Positions 1 to 7,484 of a stretch of 35,284 bases of DNA are shown here, in pieces. The position numbers and the translations under genes were made by a program. Numbering within the stretch: the stretch's first letter is position 1; each line of letters starts with the position of its first letter. The notes below the pieces were generated by a model. The model saw only the letters and a list, made by a program, of their open reading frames with translations, had not been told where the DNA came from and searched no databases. The DNA lies in assembly GCA_017532025.1 (NCBI GenBank), contig JAFXJX010000014.1:1-35284 (forward strand), read 5' to 3'. This DNA comes from Clostridia bacterium. GTDB taxonomy: Bacteria > Bacillota > Clostridia > Oscillospirales > CAG-272.

Positions 1-179
1 ACCAAAACAACAACCAGAACAATCAGAACCAAAACAAGAATCAAAACCAAACTCAGAACAATAACAACCAGAACAACCAGAACAATCAGAACAATCAGAA
101 CAGCCAGAACAATCAGAACAATCAGAAAAATCAGAACGATCAGAAGAACAATAACAACCAGAACAACCAGAATCGATAA
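1..179 (+). CDS. 3' end of a gene for a protein with an Asn/Gln-rich tail (partial)
   Basis: Reading from position 3, the frame stays open for 58 codons and stops at TAA 177-179. The residues are almost only Asn and Gln, with a few Lys, Ser, Asp, Thr and Arg, built on an irregular Asn-Asn-Gln unit (DNA unit of 9 bases, aacaatcag-like). The gene begins outside the window, so its function cannot be named. A strong hairpin terminator starts 15 bases after the stop, which supports this frame and strand. The other two + frames are interrupted or give Arg/Thr-rich or Pro/Glu/Gln-rich products. Such low-complexity N/Q tails are disordered and are found on some RNA-binding or prion-like bacterial proteins; that link is inference only. 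Confidence 0.6.
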   Translation, partial: QNNNQNNQNQNKNQNQTQNNNNQNNQNNQNNQNSQNNQNNQKNQNDQKNNNNQNNQNR

Positions 180-193
180 TCATTATCGAAAAA

Positions 194-236
194 GCAATAC
201 CGCCTTCCTCAAATTCCACGAGGAAGGCGGTATTGC
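194..236. terminator. Bidirectional intrinsic terminator
   Basis: A perfect 17-bp inverted repeat (194-210 with 220-236) encloses a 9-base loop. It sits between the stop of the N/Q-rich gene on the + strand and the convergent stop of the GH35 gene. A run of A's at 189-193 gives a U tract to minus-strand transcripts; the + side tail is only weakly T-rich. It probably serves both genes. Confidence 0.85.
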
Positions 237-274
237 TATATCAAGAAAGAATTGATGCTGCCACAAAGTCCTTA

Positions 275-2041
275 TTATCCAAGATCAGGGCAAGAAAAAA
301 ATTCCACAGTCGAAGCTTCGGTTCTGTCAGACTCAAAAACAAGGATCTCGTTTTTGCCCGATTTCAAAAAAGGAGCAGGAACAAACAGCGTCCTTTGAGG
401 CCCTGCGTCATTGAAATAGCGTCCGATATTCACGCCATTGATCTTCACAAAACCTTTGTGAAAACCGTCAAGCCGCAAAAACGTATCGGCAGGCTTATCT
501 TCAATATGAAAAGAACCCCGTAAAAAGGAAGGCTTATTCACTTCCGATTGCGTCATCGGTTGAAAGGCAAGTGCAGAAAGCTCATCTTCCATCGGCAGAC
601 AATAAATATCCCAGCCGAAATGGTACTGAAGACCCATGCGGAAGCCGCTGATACCTTTACGGTCGCGAAGCTTCTCACCGTAATTGACACGTCCCATATT
701 TTCAACCAACAGATCGATACGGACCGCATCGTTTTTACCAAGCGCAAGAGTAACCCTCTCTTCCTTAGAAGGGGGCGACCAACGGCAATAGGTTCCTTTG
801 TGTTCCCCGTCAAAAAAGATCTGAACGCGGTCATGGATGTCCTCAACAATTATCTCTCTTTTGTCACGCGGCCCGTCAATCACCGAACGGTATAGGATGT
901 ATCCGTAGTTTTGCCCCAACTCTTCCATAAATTTAGGAGTAATAGAACGAATTGGATTTGTAATTCGATCAATATTTTCGAAAAGATCGGCAAGCTCTGT
1001 CAGCTGAATCTTTCCGTAAGCCGCTTTTTTTGTTTCCGTGGCGGTAAGCGGCGGAACCTCGCCGCAATACTTGCGGATCATATCACGAACTGCGTAGTAG
1101 GTCGGTGTGCGATCCCCTGCCTCGTTCAGCGGAGAGCAATAATCGTAGCTCGTAACGGTCGGCTCATATTTGGTACTGTAGTTCGCTCCGTTCATGAACC
1201 CGAAGTTGGTTCCACCGTGGAACATATAAAAATTAAAGGAAGCACCCAGCCTGAAAAAGCCTTCAAAATCCTTGCATATTTCCTCGGCAGTGCGTGTGTG
1301 ATGCTTTTCAAACCAATGATCAAACCATCCGCACCAGTATTCACCGCACATCACGGGTTGATCGGGTCGAAACTCCTTCAGAACAGGAAGCCGTTCCTCG
1401 GGTCTTGATCCGAAATTGGCAACCGCGAGATATTCATCCAAAGCCCCACCTGTCAGCATCGATTTGCTGGGACCGTCAGAGGTGAAATACAAACAGTCAA
1501 TTTCGTTGTCCTTGTAGATCTGTGCGATCGCGCGAAGATACACCTTGTCGTCACCGTAGCTTCCGTACTCATTTTCCACCTGGATCATGATGATATTTCC
1601 ACCATTGGAAGCAAGAAAAGGACGCACTCTGCCAAGTAGCTCGGTATAATATCGCTCCACCTTGGAAAGAAAGGTCTTGTCATTGCAACGAAGGGACATT
1701 TTTTCATAGTTCAAAAGCCACGCGGGAAGACCTCCGAATTCCCATTCCGCACAAATATACGGACCGGGACGAAGAATGACATTCAGCCCAAGACCTTGCG
1801 CCGTTTCAATATATTTCGCAATGTTAAGATTGCCCGAAAAGTCGAACTCTCCTTCACGCACCTCGTGAAGATTCCAGCACGTGTAGGTTTCAACCGTATT
1901 GAATCCGCACTCCTTGATCTTTAAAAGCCTGTCATACCAATACTCACGCGGAATTCGAAAGTAATGCATCGCTCCGGAAAGCACGGTGTACGGCTTCCCG
2001 TCCATGTAAAAGCGTTCTTTGTCAAATGTCAGAATTCCCAC
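275..2041 (-). CDS. GH35 family beta-galactosidase, cytoplasmic
   Basis: The 588-residue product is a glycoside hydrolase family 35 enzyme, which removes terminal beta-galactose residues. The barrel shows the family signatures PGPYICAEWEFGGLP, the acid/base site QVENEYG (second Glu, near residue 158) and the nucleophile in MCGEYWCGW (Glu near residue 234), followed by beta-sandwich domains with jelly-roll character. The length suits bacterial GH35. I chose the GTG at 2041-2039 because AAAGGAG lies 8 bases upstream. The frame runs on to an ATG at 2095, but that extension would lie inside a hairpin and has no ribosome site. There is no signal peptide, so it probably acts on imported oligosaccharides. 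No sugar transporter is next to it. Its promoter probably lies inside the remnant island (2303-2331). Confidence 0.88.
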   Translation of the reverse strand: MGILTFDKERFYMDGKPYTVLSGAMHYFRIPREYWYDRLLKIKECGFNTVETYTCWNLHEVREGEFDFSGNLNIAKYIETAQGLGLNVILRPGPYICAEWEFGGLPAWLLNYEKMSLRCNDKTFLSKVERYYTELLGRVRPFLASNGGNIIMIQVENEYGSYGDDKVYLRAIAQIYKDNEIDCLYFTSDGPSKSMLTGGALDEYLAVANFGSRPEERLPVLKEFRPDQPVMCGEYWCGWFDHWFEKHHTRTAEEICKDFEGFFRLGASFNFYMFHGGTNFGFMNGANYSTKYEPTVTSYDYCSPLNEAGDRTPTYYAVRDMIRKYCGEVPPLTATETKKAAYGKIQLTELADLFENIDRITNPIRSITPKFMEELGQNYGYILYRSVIDGPRDKREIIVEDIHDRVQIFFDGEHKGTYCRWSPPSKEERVTLALGKNDAVRIDLLVENMGRVNYGEKLRDRKGISGFRMGLQYHFGWDIYCLPMEDELSALAFQPMTQSEVNKPSFLRGSFHIEDKPADTFLRLDGFHKGFVKINGVNIGRYFNDAGPQRTLFVPAPFLKSGKNEILVFESDRTEASTVEFFSCPDLG

Positions 2042-2062
2042 ACGATCAACTCCTTTTTGTGA

Positions 2063-2099
2063 AAAAGTGGCTTGAAACCAAGAATTCCAAGCCACTTTT
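2063..2099. terminator. Strong hairpin in the GH35 leader, possibly the old guaA terminator
   Basis: A perfect 12-bp inverted repeat (2063-2074 with 2088-2099) encloses a 13-base loop and is flanked by T runs in both directions. It lies 15 bases from the nearest guaA 3'-end copy (2114-2131) and 22 bases upstream of the GH35 start codon. It may be a terminator that once ended the guaA transcript and was separated from guaA when the island inserted (inference), or an attenuator in the GH35 leader. Confidence 0.65.
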
Positions 2100-2113
2100 A
2101 TTTGTTATTATAC

Positions 2114-2131
2114 TATTCCCACTCAATGGTT
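2114..2131. repeat. Copy of the guaA 3' end (candidate attachment site)
   Basis: These 18 bases are identical and in the same orientation to 3831-3848, which encode the last residues of GuaA. Here they follow no coding frame. The guaA 3' end is a known integration target for genomic islands, so this is best read as an att-site copy at the far end of an insertion. Confidence 0.7.
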
Positions 2132-2142
2132 TATTCCCACTC
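2131..2142. repeat. Second, shorter copy of the guaA 3' end (candidate attachment core)
   Basis: Twelve bases, ttattcccactc, repeat 3830-3841 exactly, including the complement of the guaA stop codon. This copy follows directly after the 18-base copy at 2114-2131. Tandem att copies are what two successive integrations at one site would leave. Confidence 0.6.
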
Positions 2143-2245
2143 GCTTAAATTAGCATTAAATATGGTGTATTAAGGTCTTTTTGCGTGATTTTTCGGTGGA
2201 TTTGACCGCTATTTTCCGCTTCATCTATGGAGTCTATGAAAAAAC

Positions 2246-2271
2246 GGTATCAAAATGGTATCACTGATACC
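2246..2271. repeat. Arm-type motif pair and palindrome near the island's distal border
   Basis: Two GGTATC motifs lie 11 bases apart. The second is part of a perfect palindrome, ggtatcactgatacc (2257-2271, 7-bp arms and one central base). The pair resembles the motif pair at 3752-3769 near the other border. Confidence 0.45.
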
Positions 2272-2302
2272 ACCCGGAAAACACGGCTTTCCTACGGTAT
2301 CC

Positions 2303-2331
2303 ATTATACCATAAAATCAGAATAAATACAA
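2303..2331 (-). promoter_or_regulatory. Candidate sigma-A promoter towards GH35
   Basis: On the minus strand TTGTAT (2331-2326) and TATAAT (2308-2303) are 17 bases apart. The start of transcription would be near 2296, giving a leader of about 255 bases that runs through the att copies and the hairpin before the GH35 start. Confidence 0.55.
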
Positions 2332-2363
2332 GAGGTTTGCGGAGATTTTTCAAAAAATGCAAA

Positions 2364-2391
2364 GAAGGGTGTCGCCGAAGCAGCACCCTTC
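2364..2391 (-). terminator. Terminator after the ECF sigma/anti-sigma pair
   Basis: An 8-bp inverted repeat (2364-2371 with 2384-2391) lies just downstream of the anti-sigma stop. A T6 run follows after a short gap on the minus strand. Confidence 0.6.
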
Positions 2392-2401
2392 CATATAGGA
2401 A

Positions 2402-2986
2402 TTATTCGTTAACTTCTCCTGCCATTTCGTCTCCAGGATTATTGGGAACAATGGGGGTTATAATATAGTTATTAACGGGAGTAAGATCGGCGTTAGGATT
2501 CATAATCACATAGTAATGTGTGGTGGTTACTGCTTCGCCCTTATCGATAAACTTCAGAGCTACGGCAACATCATTGGATACGCCGTTGATGGCATAAACT
2601 TCGCCGCGTAATTTTTCGGTGGTAGAAGTCCATTCACCTGTGTCATCCTTCCAACCTGCAGTTACGGAAACATCTGCGATCTTTTTGCCGATTTTGTCCT
2701 CGGTAATTACCTTGCCGCCAACGTAGGTGGAGTAAGCACCCTCATCAACGCCGTAGAAATATCCTTTTTCGTAGGTATACTCATTGTCGATGGGGGGAAC
2801 GAGATCATCGCCGCCAAACATCATAGGTACGGCAATTACTGCTGCCATAAGCATTACTGCAAAGCAAGCTGCAATAGATCCCCATTTAATCCATACATTC
2901 TTTTTTGTTGCTTTTGCGCGAGTTGCGCCACTAACGAGATCATCATCGATATAACCTACAGCGTTTACGATTCTCGGTGTTTTCAT
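2402..2986 (-). CDS. Membrane-anchored partner of the ECF sigma factor (probable anti-sigma)
   Basis: The 194-residue protein has a short cytoplasmic N-terminus with the sequence IVNAVGYIDDDLV, which is common in clostridial proteins encoded next to ECF sigma factors. One membrane segment follows near residues 34-56 (WIKWGSIAACFAVMLMAAVIAV), then an external domain of about 135 residues rich in Thr, Asp and Val. Its ATG overlaps the sigma stop by 4 bases (2983-2986), which implies coupled translation and a joint function. A role in holding the sigma factor at the membrane and sensing an outside signal is inferred from this layout. I recognise no zinc-binding anti-sigma motif, and the outer domain gives no clue to the signal. 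Confidence 0.65.
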   Translation of the reverse strand: MKTPRIVNAVGYIDDDLVSGATRAKATKKNVWIKWGSIAACFAVMLMAAVIAVPMMFGGDDLVPPIDNEYTYEKGYFYGVDEGAYSTYVGGKVITEDKIGKKIADVSVTAGWKDDTGEWTSTTEKLRGEVYAINGVSNDVAVALKFIDKGEAVTTTHYYVIMNPNADLTPVNNYIITPIVPNNPGDEMAGEVNE

Positions 2987-3537
2987 ATTTCAATACCCTC
3001 CTTGATTAAAAAATCTTTTAGTTTAGTTCGAGTGTGATGCAACATATTCTTGACCTTACTTTCGGTGAAATCATAACGTCTTGCTATATCACCGATTGAA
3101 TCAAAGAAATAGTATTTGCGAATAAATACATCGCGGATTTCACTTTTTTCATTTCGCAGAAAGTCGCTTATTAATTTTCCAATATCCTCGTCACTCACCC
3201 TATTCGCTATACTCTCATCTGATAATACTTCAGCGAGCTCATCAAGCGAAATAAGGATTGCTTGTGAACGTTTTTGTCTCGACATGGCTTCAAGCCGTTT
3301 GAGCGATAGATTTCTTGTTATTTTACATACAAAAGCCATAAAGTTGTTTGGCCTTGTAGGTGGAATTGCGTTCCATACTCCAATATAGGTATCGTTTACG
3401 CATTCCTCCGAATCCTCGTTATTATTCAAGATGTTGTAAGCAACACTGTGGCAGAGCTTTCCGTATTTGATATCCGTCTGTTTGATTGCTTCTTCATCCC
3501 GTGCGAAATACAGTTCTATAATCCTATGATCATTCAA
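2983..3537 (-). CDS. ECF-type RNA polymerase sigma factor
   Basis: The 184-residue protein has the two conserved parts of an extracytoplasmic-function sigma factor. Region 2 is near residues 20-85, with DSEECVNDTYIGVWNAIPP and a following helix that would contact the -10 element. Region 4 is near residues 125-180, with a helix-turn-helix ending in ESKVKNMLHHTRTKLKDFL. The start is TTG at 3537, chosen because GGAGG lies 9 bases upstream; an ATG four bases later is out of frame. It forms a two-gene unit with the anti-sigma-like membrane gene. The target genes cannot be named from the window. The pair lies within the segment bounded by guaA 3'-end copies. Confidence 0.9.
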   Translation of the reverse strand: MNDHRIIELYFARDEEAIKQTDIKYGKLCHSVAYNILNNNEDSEECVNDTYIGVWNAIPPTRPNNFMAFVCKITRNLSLKRLEAMSRQKRSQAILISLDELAEVLSDESIANRVSDEDIGKLISDFLRNEKSEIRDVFIRKYYFFDSIGDIARRYDFTESKVKNMLHHTRTKLKDFLIKEGIEI

Positions 3538-3562
3538 TGTTGGTCACCTCCTTAAATTGACC

Positions 3563-3576
3563 TAAAAGCGCTTTCA
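3563..3576 (-). promoter_or_regulatory. Possible CcpA (cre-like) operator in the sigma leader
   Basis: The minus strand reads TGAAAGCGCTTTTA, one base from a perfect palindrome and close to the cre consensus for CcpA. It lies between the candidate promoter and the ribosome site of the sigma gene, where it would act as a roadblock. A single 14-base match is weak evidence. Confidence 0.3.
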
Positions 3577-3631
3577 CCTATTAAGTACGTTTTTTTCGCT
3601 GTTGGTCTCAAATTTTTTGAAAGTTTTTTAT

Positions 3632-3661
3632 ATTATAGCATATTTTTTCTAAAAAGATTGA
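3632..3661 (-). promoter_or_regulatory. Candidate promoter of the ECF sigma gene
   Basis: TATAAT (3637-3632, minus strand) has a poor -35, TCAATC (3661-3656), at 18 bases. The start of transcription would lie about 90 bases before the TTG start. The weak -35 leaves room for another sigma factor or an activator. Confidence 0.35.
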
Positions 3662-3702
3662 ATACCGTGAAAAAGTTCCACTGAAGCGACAACTTCATAT
3701 AA

Positions 3703-3738
3703 AAACAACGGCAAGAACTCTTCGTTCCTGCCGTTGTT
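3703..3738 (-). terminator. Intrinsic terminator of the pyr-gua operon
   Basis: A 15-bp stem with one G-U pair (3704-3718 with 3724-3738) and a 5-base loop is followed on the minus strand by a T5 run. It lies about 90 bases after the guaA stop, inside the inserted segment. Confidence 0.85.
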
Positions 3739-3751
3739 AATTATTCTATTG

Positions 3752-3816
3752 GGTATCAAAACGGTACCAAAAATCCGTTTCGGGTCCCGAAAACCCTTGA
3801 TATGTAAGAGTTTTCG
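3752..3816. repeat. Arm-type motifs and inverted repeat next to guaA
   Basis: GGTATCAAAAC and GGTACCAAAA lie in tandem (3752-3772). They are followed by an 11-bp inverted repeat with one mismatch and a 7-base spacer (3788-3816, cgaaaaccctt to aagagttttcg). The arrangement, just beside the candidate att core at 3830, resembles the recombinase-binding end of an integrative element. Confidence 0.45.
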
Positions 3817-3829
3817 AGCAAATTTATCA

Positions 3830-4831
3830 TTATTCCCACTCAATGGTTCCCGTGGGCTTAGGCGTGATATCATACAGCACGCGATTGATGCCTGCCACCT
3901 CGGACGTAATTCTTGCAGTGATCTTGGCAAGTACCGCATAATCGATCGGTTCGATCGAAGCCGTCATGGCGTCCTTGGAATTGACCGCGCGAATGATAGC
4001 GGGCCAGCCTTCATAGCGACTGTCGTCTTTTACGCCAACGCTCTTGATGTCGGGAATGACAACGAAATACTGCCATACCTTGCCGGCAAGACCGCAGATG
4101 TCAAATTCTTCACGAAGGATCGCATCTGCTTCACGAAGCGCTGCGAGTCTGTCGCGCGTGATTGCACCAAGGCAACGAACGCCAAGACCGGGACCGGGGA
4201 ACGGCTGACGGTCAACCATCGCAGAAGGAAGACCCAGTGCTCTGCCCACCATGCGAACTTCATCCTTAAAGAGAAGCTTCACAGGTTCAACAAGCTCAAA
4301 CTGAAGATCCTCAGGCAAACCGCCTACATTGTGGTGCGACTTAACAGCCTTTTTGCCTTCAGCCTGCTTGATGCTTTCAAGAATATCGGGATAGATAGTA
4401 CCCTGTGCAAGGAAGGAAATACCCTCTTGCTTGCGTGCTTCTTCGGCAAAAACTTCAATGAACTCCTTGCCAATGATCTTTCTCTTGGTTTCGGGATCAG
4501 ATACACCGGCAAGAAGATCAAGGAATCTGTCGGTAGCATCCACGTAAACGAGATTTGCGTCAAGCTGATTGCGGAACACTTCCACAACATTTTCGCTCTC
4601 GTTCTTTCTCATAAGACCGTGGTTAACGTGAACGCAAACAAGCTGTTTGCCAATGGCTTTGATCAAAAGCGCTGCCACAACCGAGGAGTCAACACCGCCG
4701 GAAAGCGCAAGAAGTACCTTCTTGTCGCCAACCTGAGCGCGAACTTCTTTGATCTGCTCTTCAATGAAAGCATTGGCAAGCTCAAGTGTTGTGATGCGAG
4801 CCATTGATTCGGGACGAAGATTGTTTTCCAT
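3830..4831 (-). CDS. guaA: GMP synthase, ATP-pyrophosphatase subunit without an amidotransferase domain
   Basis: GMP synthase aminates XMP to GMP with ATP. This product is 333 residues, whereas the usual bacterial GuaA has about 510-525 because of an N-terminal class I glutamine amidotransferase. Here the protein starts just before the ATP-pyrophosphatase domain: the P-loop SGGVDSS is at residues 44-50, and the C-terminal dimerisation domain ends in the standard KPTGTIEWE. The ATG at 4831 has AGGAG upstream, and there is no amidotransferase coding between it and guaB, so the domain is absent, not split off nearby. This is the arrangement of archaeal two-subunit GMP synthases. It either uses free ammonia or pairs with a subunit encoded elsewhere. 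It is the last gene of the operon, 28 bases after guaB. Confidence 0.93.
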   Translation of the reverse strand: MENNLRPESMARITTLELANAFIEEQIKEVRAQVGDKKVLLALSGGVDSSVVAALLIKAIGKQLVCVHVNHGLMRKNESENVVEVFRNQLDANLVYVDATDRFLDLLAGVSDPETKRKIIGKEFIEVFAEEARKQEGISFLAQGTIYPDILESIKQAEGKKAVKSHHNVGGLPEDLQFELVEPVKLLFKDEVRMVGRALGLPSAMVDRQPFPGPGLGVRCLGAITRDRLAALREADAILREEFDICGLAGKVWQYFVVIPDIKSVGVKDDSRYEGWPAIIRAVNSKDAMTASIEPIDYAVLAKITARITSEVAGINRVLYDITPKPTGTIEWE

Positions 4832-4859
4832 ATATTTTATAATCTCCTATCTGATTAGA

Positions 4860-6365
4860 TTACTTGGTAATTGTGTTTTTATCCTTCTGGATAACGTCAT
4901 GCGCGCCGCCTTCCACAATGCTGGTAGCGGAAACGAGAGTCAGCACTGCCTTTTCCTGCAGTTCGGGAATGGTGAGTGCGCCGCAGTTACACATGGTGGA
5001 TTTCACTTTGGCAAGCGATACAGCCACGTTGTCCTTCAAGCTACCGGCGTAAGGCACATAGGAGTCAACGCCTTCTTCAAACGAAAGCTTCTTGTCGCCG
5101 CCAAGGTCGTATCTCTGCCAGTTACGGGCACGGGCAGAACCTTCGCCCCAGTATTCCTTGTAGTAAGTGCCGCCGATCGAAACGCGGTTGGAGGGAGATT
5201 CGTCAAAACGGGCAAAATATCTGCCAAGCATCACAAAGTCAGCACCCATGGCAAGAGAGAGTGTGATGTGGTGGTCGTGAACGATACCGCCGTCAGAGCA
5301 AACAGGAATGTAAACGCCTGTTTCCTCAAAATAACGGTCACGTTCAGCGCAAACTTCAATCAGAGCAGTTGCCTGACCTCTACCAATACCCTTGGTTTCA
5401 CGGGTGATACAGATCGAACCGCCGCCGATACCAACCTTAATAAAGTCCGCACCGCAGTCAGCGAGGAAGCGGAAGCCTGCGGCATCCACAACGTTACCGG
5501 CACCAACCTTTACAGTGTCGCCATATCTTTCGCGAATCCAAGCAATGGTTCTCTTCTGCCATTCGGAGAAGCCTTCGGAGGAGTCAATGCAAAGCACGTC
5601 AACACCGGCTTCCACAAGCGCGGGAACTCTTTCCGCATAGTCGCGAGTGTTAATACCGGCACCAACAACATAGCGCTTGGAAGCATCCAACAGCTCGTTG
5701 GGATTCTGCTTGTGGGTGTCGTAGTCCTTGCGGAATACCATATAGCAAAGGTGACCGTTGTCATCAACGATCGGAAGCGAGTTCAGCTTGTGATCCCAAA
5801 TGATATCGTTGCAAATCTTAAGAGTAGTTCCCTCTTTGGCATAAACCAGCTTATCAAAGGGGGTCATAAACTCCGAAACCTTGGTTGCAGGATCCATGCG
5901 AGTTACGCGGTAGTCACGGCTGGTAACAATACCGAGAAGCTTACCGGTTGCTGTACCGTCATCGGTAACGGCAATGGTGGAGTGACCTGTTTTTTCCTTC
6001 AGTGCTACCACGTCTGCCATGGTAGCGTCAGGTGTGATATTCGAATCCGAAACCACGAAGCCCGCCTTGTGATTCTTGGCACGGCGAACCATCGCTGCTT
6101 CATCTTCAATTGTCTGAGAACCGTAAATGAAAGAAACGCCGCCCTCGGTAGCAAGTGCAACGGCAAGACGGTCACCCGATACCGACTGCATGATAGCAGA
6201 AACCATCGGAATGTTCATCACGATCGAAGGTGTCTCACCCTTCTTGAACTTAACAAGGGGTGTTTTCAAACTGACGTTGGCAGGAATGCATTCTGCCGAA
6301 GAGTATCCCGGAATCAGGAGATACTCATTAAAAGTATGTGAAGGTTCATTTATAAACTTAGCCAT
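4860..6365 (-). CDS. guaB: IMP dehydrogenase of the Tritrichomonas foetus type
   Basis: IMP dehydrogenase oxidises IMP to XMP with NAD+, the committed step to GMP. The 501-residue protein has the TIM barrel interrupted by two CBS domains near residues 105-220. The catalytic cysteine is Cys319 in [11 protein letters not shown], and the flap Arg-Tyr pair is Arg418-Tyr419 in NWQRYDLGG. The numbering and motifs match the enzyme of the protist T. foetus as I remember it, including Glu431, the position linked there to mycophenolic acid resistance. The ATG has AGGAAG upstream, placed inside the 3' end of pyrB, from which it is separated by one base. Next comes guaA, so the two GMP-specific steps are coupled at the end of the pyrimidine operon. 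Confidence 0.96.
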   Translation of the reverse strand: MAKFINEPSHTFNEYLLIPGYSSAECIPANVSLKTPLVKFKKGETPSIVMNIPMVSAIMQSVSGDRLAVALATEGGVSFIYGSQTIEDEAAMVRRAKNHKAGFVVSDSNITPDATMADVVALKEKTGHSTIAVTDDGTATGKLLGIVTSRDYRVTRMDPATKVSEFMTPFDKLVYAKEGTTLKICNDIIWDHKLNSLPIVDDNGHLCYMVFRKDYDTHKQNPNELLDASKRYVVGAGINTRDYAERVPALVEAGVDVLCIDSSEGFSEWQKRTIAWIRERYGDTVKVGAGNVVDAAGFRFLADCGADFIKVGIGGGSICITRETKGIGRGQATALIEVCAERDRYFEETGVYIPVCSDGGIVHDHHITLSLAMGADFVMLGRYFARFDESPSNRVSIGGTYYKEYWGEGSARARNWQRYDLGGDKKLSFEEGVDSYVPYAGSLKDNVAVSLAKVKSTMCNCGALTIPELQEKAVLTLVSATSIVEGGAHDVIQKDKNTITK

Positions 6366-6366
6366 C

Positions 6367-7470
6367 TTATATCTTCCTTTCGTTTACGATCTGTTTGGAT
6401 TCACAGAAAAGACAACGGCAAATTCCGTTTTCTTTTTCTGTCCACTTAAATACTTGGTCGAGTTCTTGCTCACAGGATGTGATACAACTCGGATTTTTGC
6501 AAATTACGGTATTGATCAAGAAATCCCCCTCGGGTTTCATCACCGAGCGATCTTTTTCCGCCTCACGCAAAAGCATGAGAATGAGTGCCATGCGGATATA
6601 TTTGCCGTTAAGAGCCTGTCTGAAATAACAAGCACGGGGATCATTGTCCACCTTTACGCTGATCTCGTTCACACGGGGCAGCGGATGCAGAATGGCAAGA
6701 TCACGCTTGGCATTGTCAAGCTTTTCGGGTGTTAAAATATAACTGTCTTTCAAACGCTCGTATTCATTGGGATCGGCAAATCGCTCTCTTTGAATGCGTG
6801 TCATATATAACACGTCAAGCTCAGGCATGGCTGCGTCCAGATCAGTCACCTGACGGTATTTCATATTGTTTTTGTTAAGCGTTTCATAGATCACGTAGCT
6901 TGGGAGCTTTAACTCCTCGGGCGAGATCAGAACAATCTCAATATCATGATAACGCGAAAGTGCTGCAATCAAAGAATGCACCGTTCTTCCGTATTTCAAG
7001 TCACCGCAAAAGCCAACCGTCATCTTGTCAAGTCTTCCCTTTTCACGGTAAATCGTGAGAAGGTCTGTCAAGGTCTGTGTCGGATGGCAATGACCGCCGT
7101 CACCGGCGTTAATCACCGGAACGGTCGCGTTTTGCGATGCCACAAAGGGCGCACCTTCCTTGGGATGGCGAATTGCCATGATGTCAGCATAACAGCTGAT
7201 TACTTTTGCGGTATCAGCCATGCTTTCGCCTTTGGATGCGGATGAAGAGGTTGCTTCCGAAAAACCGATCACAGAACCGCCAAGCTCAAGCATTGCCGCT
7301 TCAAAGCTAAGTCTTGTTCTGGTAGAGGGCTCAAAAAACAGTGTTGCCAGCTTCTTGCCTTTGCAAGCTTCCGCATACTGCTTCGGATGATCCACAATGT
7401 CATTGGCAATGTCGATCAGGTCATACAGTTCTTCAACCGAAAGATCCTTAATATCAATAAGGCTTCTCAT
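6367..7470 (-). CDS. pyrB: Aspartate carbamoyltransferase with a C-terminal PyrI-type zinc domain
   Basis: The enzyme joins carbamoyl phosphate and aspartate. Residues 1 to about 305 form a complete catalytic chain, with the carbamoyl-phosphate loop STRTR at 49-53, Lys80 in the SASKGES loop, HPTQTLTDL at 129-137 and HPLPR at 262-266. Residues about 315-367 add a four-cysteine domain: Cys324-x4-Cys329-x23-Cys353-x2-Cys356. This is the same spacing as the zinc ligands of the E. coli regulatory chain PyrI (109, 114, 138, 141). The nucleotide-binding half of PyrI is missing, and no separate pyrI is present. The zinc part of PyrI contacts the catalytic chain, so it probably serves assembly or stability and not ATP/CTP control (inference). 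Confidence 0.95.
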   Translation of the reverse strand: MRSLIDIKDLSVEELYDLIDIANDIVDHPKQYAEACKGKKLATLFFEPSTRTRLSFEAAMLELGGSVIGFSEATSSSASKGESMADTAKVISCYADIMAIRHPKEGAPFVASQNATVPVINAGDGGHCHPTQTLTDLLTIYREKGRLDKMTVGFCGDLKYGRTVHSLIAALSRYHDIEIVLISPEELKLPSYVIYETLNKNNMKYRQVTDLDAAMPELDVLYMTRIQRERFADPNEYERLKDSYILTPEKLDNAKRDLAILHPLPRVNEISVKVDNDPRACYFRQALNGKYIRMALILMLLREAEKDRSVMKPEGDFLINTVICKNPSCITSCEQELDQVFKWTEKENGICRCLFCESKQIVNERKI

Positions 7471-7484
7471 CGTGTCCCTCGCTT

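Larger units (their letters stand above)
2131..3841. mobile_element. Remnant island inserted at the 3' end of guaA
   Basis: About 1.7 kb lies between guaA and displaced copies of its 3' end. Just inside each border is a related pair of short motifs in the same orientation: ggtatcaaaatggtatca at 2246-2263 and ggtatcaaaacggtacca at 3752-3769 (16 of 18 equal). These look like recombinase arm sites. Near the guaA border there is also an 11-bp inverted repeat with one mismatch at 3788-3816. The cargo is an ECF sigma factor and its partner, which look more AT-rich by eye than the pyr and gua genes. No integrase, relaxase or transposase is present, so the segment is either decayed or moved by another element's recombinase. 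Confidence 0.5.

Noticed and set aside
1..179. Short repeats at the left edge as a CRISPR array
   Set aside because: The unit is about 9 bases with no spacers and forms a coding frame of Asn and Gln.
2042..2095. ATG at 2095 as the start of the GH35 gene
   Set aside because: It lies within a perfect hairpin and has no ribosome site, while a GTG at 2041 has AAAGGAG 8 bases upstream and fits the family's N-terminus.
4749..6341. Long + strand ORF of 530 codons opposite guaB
   Set aside because: It is the antisense of a clearly conserved IMP dehydrogenase gene, has no recognisable domain and is rich in Asn, Val and Cys as such shadows are.
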